From contig NMRB01001546.1 in NCBI GenBank assembly GCA_002633025.1, positions 76,255-140,254 of the forward strand: a DNA stretch of 64,000 bases, given 5' to 3'. Shown here in pieces: positions 56,726-64,000 of the stretch; positions within the stretch are counted from its first letter, which is position 1; every line of letters starts with the position of its first letter. This DNA comes from Notospermus geniculatus (lineage: Eukaryota > Nemertea > Pilidiophora > Heteronemertea > Lineidae). The position numbers were made by a program, and so were the translations under genes. The notes below the pieces were generated by a model. It saw only the letters and a program-made list of their open reading frames with translations, was not told the DNA's origin and made no database searches.

Positions 56726-57378
56726 AAAAGGCACTGTCCAAGTGAGGAACAAGAGTAGCTTGAGGTGACCTCTTCCGTACTTTACCAGGGCCAATGAAGG
56801 TTTGGCTTCGGCTGATGGAAAAATCTAATAGATACCAATGTTGGGACGAGTTGGTGACCAATCACGATGTGCTACGTCGATGCTGTTCCTTGTCAAGCAC
56901 GATCACAAATTCTTTGGCCTTTCTTTCGCTTCATGAATGAGGGATGCAAACTTGCCCTCACTGAAGGAACACTAGCAGCGCCATTATTCCATTAGTTTGC
57001 ATTCATCTGATTAATATAATCGCAAGCCAGACAGACAAAAATATCCCAAACCACTCGAAATCTCCCCGGATACCCTTCGCCGTTACTGAACCACCCTTGT
57101 CTGATTCGATTCTACGATTCCAGAATCCCTCTTGTGACTTTGCCGATTAACTCTAGATATGAATGATCAGAAAGAAGGCCCTTGACAGTTGCTCTGAAAC
57201 TGTTCGCTCGTTGCTCCGTTTTCGCCAGACATATGGAAATCTCATCACGAAAATACTTCATTTGAACCTTTTCTCTCGAGTCAGATAGCATTACGGCTAT
57301 TGCTTAGTAGTGGCGAATATATCAGAAATCCTTTTAAGAGTCGAGTTGGACCAATCTGAAAGTACGAAACGTACACGC

Positions 57379-57776
57379 CGTGAAACTGGAAGGAGATTAG
57401 CTTGTGAATCAGATCAGCAGTGCATTTTTAACTCACCTCTGGTGAGCTTTTACGATTAGCAGGGCACGTTTCGTAAACGCTGGGGCTATTGACCTGAAAC
57501 TCTGTACATGTATACCCATAGGTCAGATGTCCTATGACGCCAAGTTTCTGTCCGATTCGATTCTTGGCTCGACCATAAACCGAAAACACAAAAAATGCAA
57601 TAACTCCTGAATTATTGGCTGGACCATTTCATCTGTACCATCGTTTCAACGTTCATCGCGAAAGCACCTCTTTTTTCTGATCAAGAAATTATGTATAGAC
57701 TTCACAAAAAAAGGAACGATTAAGTTGAGGGTGAGGAAAGTTGGGGATGGTTTCCTACGACTCAGGTTTGTAAATA
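57379..57776. repeat. Fragment related to the nested element of 25197-26121
   Basis: AACTCACCTCTGGTGAGC, GGGCACGTTTCGTAAACGCT and TGACCTGAAACTCTG parallel GCTCACCTCTGTGAGGTGAG, GGCACGTTTCTAAACCGCT and AGACTTGAAATTTGG near 25197-25335. The remainder is diverged. Confidence 0.5.
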
Positions 57777-57925
57777 GGGAGGTTTAGAAATCAAACGACA
57801 AACGTAAACGTTAACAACAACGTTATTTTTGTACCGAAAATGCAATATAAAATCTGGTTAATGTGTAGTATGAAAAATAACGTTGTCGTAATGTTTACGT
57901 TTATCGTTTGATTTCTAAACCTCCC
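57777..57925. mobile_element. 149-bp MITE, GGGAGGTTTAGAAATCAAA ends (third, independent copy)
   Basis: Same ends and interior as the copies at 11402 and 28790, flanked by TA (57775-57776, 57926-57927) in unrelated surroundings. An independent insertion with near-identical sequence indicates fairly recent mobility of the family. Confidence 0.85.
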
Positions 57926-58507
57926 TAATGGTACCCACTCAGTACCCGAAGCCTGCACCAGCAAGTTCTGTGGTGATTGGCCTACAGCCTTTTATTCAAC
58001 TCGGTGATTTACTTTTTTTGTACACTGTGACAATGTTCCAAGCAAAAGTACCTCCCCTTGTTCTGTCTAATCGAGAATTTATACACTTCACCACCCACCC
58101 ACCCACCCATTGATTCGTTGAGAGTGTGAATAGTTGGAGGAGACGAGTTCATAGGAGTCTAGTGAATCCTAGTCGTTCTTCTGTATGACGTCACTATCAA
58201 AGTTGAAAAGAATTTTTTCAACGTTCCCTATCGGAGCATCCGCTTCCGACAAAACCTTGCAACCCTCTGATCAGGGTATGTGTGGGTGACGCGTACTTTG
58301 ACTTCTTACAAGTGTCTCAGCCAGACAGGCGACCCCAGAAAAACTCCTACTTGCATAGCATGCTATCCTAGATTTTCAGCCCTGGCAGTTGACATCCGTT
58401 GCACGCCAGGCACTGAGTGCGGCAAAGTCTTCCATCGCTGATTCGGTTAAGGTACATTTGGTAGATCCGACCGGCTCCTGATGTCGACAACACTCTTAGT
58501 ACTATTA
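57926..58507. other. Non-coding stretch, no gene recognised
   Basis: Contains a short (CCCA)n run near 58098. No gene or repeat otherwise recognised. Confidence 0.5.
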
Positions 58508-59015
58508 CCGTATTCGGGTACTTATTAAGTACGGAACGGAACGGAACGGAACGGAATCGTGGTTGCAAACGGAATGTAAAATACGGACTGACCCTGAAAC
58601 TGGAACGGAACAAAGTTAATCTTCATTTCATTTCAAATGGACAGTGCCGTGCTGTTTTGTTGGTTCGTTCTATCATGTTTCTGTGAGCTCAACTCTAAGG
58701 TCTTGCAAATATCTCTGTTTGGTGTAGTGCTTGTGGGTTTGTGGGTTGGATTCCATATTGGGGTAAAGGAACTCCATACTAACCCCAATATAGAATCGAA
58801 CCCACCACAACAGCACTGCCCCAACAAAGTAAAGGCACGACCCAAGAATCGAGCTTGATATCAGCATGACAGAACGAACCCAACATCACAGTCCAGCGCT
58901 ATCAAGATTAGCTCTGTTCCGTTCCAGCTTTCAGGGTCGGTCCGTCTTTTACATTCCGTTTGCAACCACGATTCCGTTCCGTTCCGTTCCGTACTTAATA
59001 ACTACCCACCGTATT
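58508..59015. repeat. Long inverted repeat with (GGAAC)n arms
   Basis: Left arm: TTATTAAGTACGGAACGGAA ... TCGTGGTTGCAAACGGAATG ... ACTGACCCTGAAA. The right arm is its near-exact complement: TTTCAGGGTCGGTCCG ... CATTCCGTTTGCAACCACGA ... TTCCGTACTTAATAA. Arms are about 110 bp around a 280-bp centre. The centre has a second, imperfect palindrome (TTGGATTCCATATTGGGGT / ACCCCAATATAGAATCGAA; GTGCTGTTTTGTTGG / CAACAGCAC). It has the form of a foldback-type element. Frames on both strands mirror each other and are not genes. Confidence 0.85.
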
Positions 59016-60299
59016 CACCTGACTTGCCGGCGCGAGAAAGTGCAACCATTTGTTCTTGACCAGCTTTGGCTCAACACTTCGCAACAGGCTGCAGGATTTT
59101 TTCAGAAAGGGTAGGACTGTCTTTCTGTTGGAGTGGAGAGGGTTGTGTTTTTAACTGTCAGCAGTTCGCGTGTCAGTGAGAGTGTGACAGGGATCATACT
59201 CCCTTGGAAGCAAAGTCCGGGCGCTATTATTGTACTACCCGATCAACCCTCACTTTTCCTTTGTGAAGGATTAGGTCACTAACCCTGACCAACACCTTCA
59301 ACAAAGCCATGCTGACTTACATCCCTAGGACGTTAATCCCTGTCACACCTGTCATGCCTGTCTAGAATAGAGCTCCAGTAAAAACGAGTCTGCCGTGCAG
59401 CTTCGCCCAGTTTGGACTTGCATGCAGCTTTTCAGACCAACGGGTTTTTTACTCCTAACTTTAAAATATATAATACAAGAACCTTTATATTTCTCTTGAT
59501 GTGTCGATATTACCTAACTGTTGAGTCCCCAATTGTCCGCCCCCACATAGGAGATATGGCGAAGGAAAAGAAAGCTCAACTACATGTACGACGACAATTC
59601 AAAGATCCCTGGTTTTTCTTCTGCCTCGATTTCTAGCTCCGAGGGTTGCCATTGTTCAGTGTTTTCCACAAATACTGACGCCAACTTTGAGACAAGTANG
59701 AAAGTGATTTTCCCAATTTTATTTTTTTTTCGGAATGGCATTTTGCCACGTCGGCGGGCCCGTAAACCAAAGAATAAAAAAAGTGTGGCCTAAGGGACAT
59801 AGAGGGAGCCACGGTGGTGTAGTGGTTCGGGTCTCCGACTAGCGGTCAAACTAAACATTCCGATTCGCCCTTCAGATTATCATGTGCATCATCTATCCAG
59901 ACTGTTTACCAACAGCTAGGAGCAATAATGACCGACAGAGTCGCTTAAGTACATTAGTATTTATTATCTTGTACTCTTGATGCATGCTCTACGACCATCT
60001 CAACCAGTTGATTGTTTTATTTTAGGGTTAATGACTTTCATGGTGAGTTTTTCAACGAATCACGCAAAGCCCTCGTCCCCAAAGTGGTAGTAGGCTATGT
60101 TTATCGTCAATCGACATGCACCAAGGTTCCTAGGAGATGGAGGGTGTTCTGGGCAACTTCCAACTGGAAACAACATAGAGAAGCAAACGAGACGGTCAAT
60201 AAAAGTGGACATGGTTGGTCTATGATACAACAAAATCGCAGTTGTAAGGTTCACAGAGATCTGACTTTGCCACAGGGGGATCTAGCTCCACCAACATAT
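59016..60299. other. Mostly featureless; SINE-like head at 59810-59875 and one N at 59699
   Basis: GGAGCCACGGTGGTGTAGTG (A-box-like TGGTGTAGTGG) at 59808, with a weak CCGATTCGCCC B-box-like word 50 bp on, suggests a degenerate tRNA-derived SINE. A 111-codon frame at 60012-60347 has no recognisable domain and runs into the third duplication. Otherwise nothing. Confidence 0.4.
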
Positions 60300-61194
60300 G
60301 GAAGACCCTTTGTCATTAGAGATCATTGTTGGCCAAGTTTCTACTGATAAAGTCAAATGTCACGTCTACGTGTTAATCATATCATTCTCGCTGTGATGGT
60401 GATACGGATGCTATTGAAACTGGCTTCCTTCATTCTTAAAAGAGCGCAGGCACGGCCTTCACTCAGTGATTTCCAGACTATCATTATACGATTGTGTACT
60501 CTAGGGCGCTGACTTTAAATGGTAACCGGCTGTAGCAGTGGGAAGGCGATTGACTGAAGTGACAGTTTATCTTGTAGGACCTAATATGCAGTGGCATACA
60601 GTGTAGCTATTACTTAGGTCAGCCACACCCCACTGATAACAATCTCGATACTGCTTTTTACCATTGGAAAGCACAGGTAACCAAATGATGAAAAGAAATT
60701 TTGTAAATTTAAAGGATTTCTTGTGTCCTTCCCTTTAGTCCGGAGATTAAAAGAATTCGGCAATGTCCTCATTTGGTAGGTGCGATACGGGCAGCTGTTA
60801 GAAAGCCAGACATTTAACCCATCCTTCGGGCACATCTTAGGGACAAGTGCGGGTCGGGGTGTAAATAAATAACTCGGATCTGATGGCTTCAACCTTCAAG
60901 ACGTATTGGGCGAACCTCCCTGGCCGCCAATACAAACATTCATCAGAATCTCCTTCATTTGTCTTTGTCAACTTCCAGGATACGAGTGGCCAGTGAAGCC
61001 ACAGGCTGGTGTTACTATTAGCAATTTTGGCCAACACATAGCCCTGATCTGTTGCCGGCTCAGACGGTTTGGGTGGATTCGCAGGAATCTTCCGTGTGTC
61101 ACGCGAATAACATTTAGAAGAAGCAGAAGAGTTGAAGGAACGGCTTCTGATGTAGGACCTTCAACACCAGTTACCCCTGGACTGCTGCGTGTTG

Positions 61195-61345
61195 TACGCA
61201 CGCCGGTCACCCATTCACGTAGTGATCGATCTCAATGTTGCTTAACTTCCAGCTGGGAGGCCAACGCGCCAACCACTAGGACGTAAGGGAAATCCTCCAT
61301 GGTCGGCGGGGTAAGCCGTGCCATATAGTAGCTGCAAGGGGTTCA
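61195..61345 (-). repeat. Independent copy of the tRNA/5S-like SINE
   Basis: On the minus strand CCTAGTGGTTGGCGCGTTGG is followed by GGAAGTTAAGCAACATTGAG and then CTACGTGAATGGGTGACCGG. The 5S similarity is better here than at 8873 because GGGTGACC is intact. It lies in the second copy of the 54.9/60.3-kb duplication and has no counterpart at the matching place in the first, so it is probably a separate insertion. Confidence 0.65.
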
Positions 61346-61461
61346 ATGCACTGTCAGTCGGTTTGGATGGATTTACAGGAGCACCTTTTTCCCTCCCGAC
61401 AAAAAAGAGAGGCAGTCGAATGGTTCAGCAGTCACGTCTTTGATCTATAGGGCCTTCAGCA

Positions 61462-61765
61462 GCCCTTCGTTTCTTGTGCAACTCGGCCGTGCAGCAACTG
61501 GTGTAAGATGCCCTTCGTTTCTTGGGCATCAACTGGTGTAAGATGCCCTTCGTTTCTTGTGCAGCAACTGGTGTAAGATGCCCTTCGTTCTTGTGCAACT
61601 CGGCAGTGCAGCAACTGGTGTAAGATGCCCTTCGTTTCTTGTGCAACTCGGCAATGCAGCAACTGCTGTAAGATGCCCTTCGTTTCTTGTGCAGCAACTG
61701 GTGTAAGATGCCATTCGTTTCTTGTGCAACTCGGCCGTGCACCAACTGGTGTAAGATGTCTCCTG
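61462..61765. repeat. 35/49-bp minisatellite, 7 units
   Basis: The same unit as 55637-55850. Two extra long-type units with ACTCGGCAGTGC and ACTCGGCAATGC are present, and one unit has lost a T (CTTCGTTCTTG). Copy number differs from the paralogous array. Confidence 0.9.
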
Positions 61766-62246
61766 GCGCTCTGAGTACTGGGCCCCTTCAACATCGACAT
61801 TCGCCAGCCCTTACTTCATCCCTTTTGGAAAGTTTGCTCTGCGAGCAATGAGTCTCGGGTACTACGGTACTTCGCTCTTACCAGTGACACTCAAATCTCG
61901 TCTGAGGCTTGTGATGTCTCTTTCCAACGAGGTCGTGTCATTCCCACACCCGATGCTACTTGATCTTCCCCTGTTTATTAAGTCAATGATGCTTCCGAGT
62001 ACAATTAGTGCACGCCCTTGGTGGCGGAAAACCGATAACGAAGTACATTGGGAATCGAGCAGACGATAGTTCCTCGCCGCCGACAAACCCATAGACAGGC
62101 CAGACGGCGTTGACCGGAGAAATCGATTCCGCGTCTGTCAGTGAAAGGAATCGACCTTGGCGGTCTCGTCTCGCATGACCCCCGAGGAAAATCGAGATTT
62201 TAGCAACCAGGCTGGAAGCTTCCTCTTATTCGACTCGATAGCTGAG

Positions 62247-62320
62247 AGTGGGATTCGAACCCGGGACATCATGACCGCAAGCCAGAGACCCGCGCCCCGC
62301 GTCTCCAGCACCACGCTGTA
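62247..62320 (-). repeat. tRNA-like SINE head (copy 2)
   Basis: Counterpart of 56331-56405 with the B box CGGGTTCGAATCCCAC intact on the minus strand and two small deletions in the A-box region. Confidence 0.6.
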
Positions 62321-62557
62321 AACAAAAACAAGCACCAGCAATGGTAACGCTCACGAGATGCAACCTCTTCCGCATGTCCCGCATGACTACTTCCGGTCGT
62401 CATTGGCTCTGCTCTGGAGATAGTCTTGGATGGCGACCCCTCGTGTGTGGGTCGGCGAGTCAACTTACTCGTCGGAGAAACGTTTCTTGCCAAAGAACAC
62501 AGAAGAAATGCGGTACGATGTTGGGTCGAGTGCCTTGTGGGCCGTGGTCCTTGTACG

Positions 62558-62917
62558 TTGTGCCTTCTGCAAGGCCAAGTACAGCGTTGTGCCTTCTGCA
62601 AGACCAAGTACAACGTTGTGCCTTCTGCAAGGCCAAGTACAGCGTTGTGCCTTCTGCAAGACCAAGTACAACGTTGTGCCTTCTGCAAGGCCAAGTACAA
62701 CGTTGTGCCTTCTGCAAGGCCAAGTACAACGTTGTGCCTTCTGCAAGGCCAAGTACAACGTTGTGCCTTCTGCAAGGCCAAGTACAACGTTGTGCCTTCT
62801 GCAAGGCCAAGTACAACGTTGTGCCTTCTGCAAGGCCAAGTACATGTACAATGTTGTGCCTTCTGCAAGGCCAAGTACATGTACAACGTTGTGCCTTCTG
62901 CAAGGCCAAGTACATAT
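62558..62917. repeat. 29-bp minisatellite, 12 units, two of them 35 bp
   Basis: The unit is TTGTGCCTTCTGCAAGGCCA followed by AGTACAACG. Units start every 29 bp from 62558 to 62819. The last spacings are 35 bp because AGTAC has become AGTACATGTAC. Variants GACC/GGCC and AGCG/AACG alternate near the start. The flank (GAGTAGCTTGAGATGGCCTC, TTACCAGGGCCAATGA) resembles the body of the SINE at 35196, so the array probably grew out of SINE sequence. Confidence 0.93.
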
Positions 62918-63577
62918 AAAAGGCACCATCCCAGTGAGGAACAAGAGAGTAGCTTGAGATGGCCTCTTCCGTATTTACCAGGGCCAATGAGGCTTGGCTT
63001 CGGCCCTGATGGAAAATCTCTTAGATACCAATATTGGGACGAGTTGGTGACCAATCACGATATGATACGTCTATGTAAAAACTGTTCCTTGTCAAGCACG
63101 AACGAATTCTTTGGCCTCCTTTCTTTCACTTCATGAATGAGGACTGTAAACTTGCCCTCACTGAAGGAACACTAGCAGCGCCATTATTTCATTAGTTTGC
63201 ATTCATCTGATTAATATAATCGCAAGCCAGACAGACAAAAATATCCCAAACCACTCGAAATCTCCCCGGATACCCTTCGCCGTTCCTGAACCACCCTTGT
63301 CTGATTCGATTCTACGATTCCAGAATCCCTCTTGTGACTTTGCCGATTAACTCTGGATATGAATGATCAGAAACAAGGCCCTTGACAGTTGCTCTGAAAC
63401 TGTTCGCTCGTTGCTCCGTTTTCGCCAGACATATGGAAATCTCATCACGAAAATACTTCATTTGAACCTTTTCTCTCGAGTCAGATAGCATTACGGCTAT
63501 TGCTTAGTAGTGGCGAGTATATCAGAAATCCTTTTAAGAGTCGAATTGGACCAATCTGAAAGTACGAAACGTACACG

Positions 63578-64000
63578 CATATCTACTCATAAATTACTGC
63601 AACTAGAATGTTTCGTCCTCGAAAATGTATGTATTTACGCAGCCTCTATGCGTACATCGAATTTTGGCCCTTTTTGACTTCAAATAATATGGTGGCCAGT
63701 CGGCCATCTTGAAATCGGGACTTTAGCCAATATCTCATGAAGAACAGCAGGTAGAATGCTGTAACTTGGTACAAATATGTATGTAGATAACCTCTATGTG
63801 TTGGCCAAATTTTAGCTGTATCGCACTTCAAATATGGCCGCCAGTCGTCCATCTTGAAAAATGTACTTTGTCTCATACGTGTATCATATAAACAATACCA
63901 CAAAGAAAGTTCTAACCTGGAATGATGTTTCCCTGGAACATACAGTATTGACTTGACACTTGTTGTTCGTTCTTCTGGTACATTCACCCAGGTGAGCACA
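63578..64000. repeat. Dispersed element fragment, runs off the window
   Basis: ATGGTGGCCAGTCGGCCATC and AAATATGGCCGCCAGTCGTC repeat the 154-bp unit vocabulary of 25660-26010. CTGGTACATTCACCCAGGTG followed by AGCACA at the end repeats words seen at 43707, 43827, 47358 and 47458. This links the two word sets into one large repeat family. Confidence 0.6.

Larger units (their letters stand above)
54868..57378 (+). repeat. Third duplicated segment, copy 1 (about 2.5 kb)
   Basis: From GGAAGACCCTTTGTCATTAG to CTGAAAGTACGAAACGTACACG. Copy 2 is at 60300-63577. Differences include the minisatellite arrays and an extra about 380-bp stretch with a SINE in copy 2 (about 61065-61450). Minus frames around 55276-55536 are open here but broken in copy 2, arguing against a gene. 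Confidence 0.9.
60300..63577 (+). repeat. Third duplicated segment, copy 2 (about 3.3 kb)
   Basis: Counterpart of 54868-57378. The long open frames at 62269-63136 on both strands (up to 261 codons) run through the 29-bp array and have no recognisable domain. They are repeat artefacts. Confidence 0.9.

Noticed and set aside
55768-56861. Frames of 114-213 codons on both strands
   Set aside because: They overlap each other and cross minisatellite and SINE sequence; no domain, and frames differ in the second copy.
62269-63136. Long frames on both strands, up to 261 codons, with Cys-rich repeats (CAFCKAKY)
   Set aside because: They run through the 29-bp array, and the paralogous locus at 56668 has only two units, so the frame is not conserved.
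1-64000. Bacterial or viral genes, rRNA operon, integrase or toxin genes
   Set aside because: No long domain-bearing frames, no rRNA-like sequence apart from the short 5S-derived SINE piece, and no viral protein motifs were seen.

Overview
The window looks like nuclear DNA from an animal, and I see no intact protein-coding gene in it. Open frames are short, they disagree between near-identical copies, and the longest ones are read from tandem repeats. Most of the sequence is repeats: DNA-transposon derivatives, tRNA- and 5S-derived SINE-like elements, hairpin elements, minisatellites and segmental duplications. Very frequent TACATGTA and TAGGCCTA palindromes, the SINE types and the high copy-to-copy polymorphism suggest a marine invertebrate, most plausibly an invertebrate deuterostome (echinoderm, hemichordate or lancelet). 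That is inference, and I cannot name a species. Single Ns (28032, 45760, 59699) and a 184-N gap (30358-30541) show a draft assembly.

Layout. Positions 1-5985 are mostly unique sequence with a large palindrome (3095-3272), hairpin-type elements (4204-4580) and a 22-bp minisatellite (5727-5933). Positions 5986-23092 and 23096-41538 are two head-to-tail copies of one 17-18 kb segment. They differ by clean insertions that serve as filled/empty-site experiments. Copy 1 alone carries a 941-bp TA-flanked element (9121-10061) and a small element inside a SINE (16631-16806). Copy 2 alone carries a TTAA-flanked element (23867-24101), a nested TA-flanked element (25090-26148) and a Helitron-like element (29961-30908). 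Positions 41539-50235 are a second duplicated mosaic (42171-44440 with 45847-48069; 44755-45759 with 49066-50070), including a Kolobok-like element with half a THAP zinc finger (48225-48891). Then come an 18 x 29-bp array (51098-51619), a 625-bp tandem duplication (52340-53590), a third duplicated pair (54868-57378 with 60300-63577) that differs in minisatellite copy number, and a long hairpin (58508-59015).

Main ideas. (1) Several 6-bp differences between paralogous copies have the form TA versus TA-CATG-TA or TA-CCGG-TA. This is what excision footprints of TA-target transposons look like, and it would explain the palindromes that pervade this DNA. (2) Two members of a small GGTGTAAY-ended family sit at the same position just before the B box of tRNA-like sequences. 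(3) Hammerhead-ribozyme-like cores recur in inverted-repeat elements. (4) The large duplications may be true tandem duplications or two haplotypes wrongly placed in tandem.
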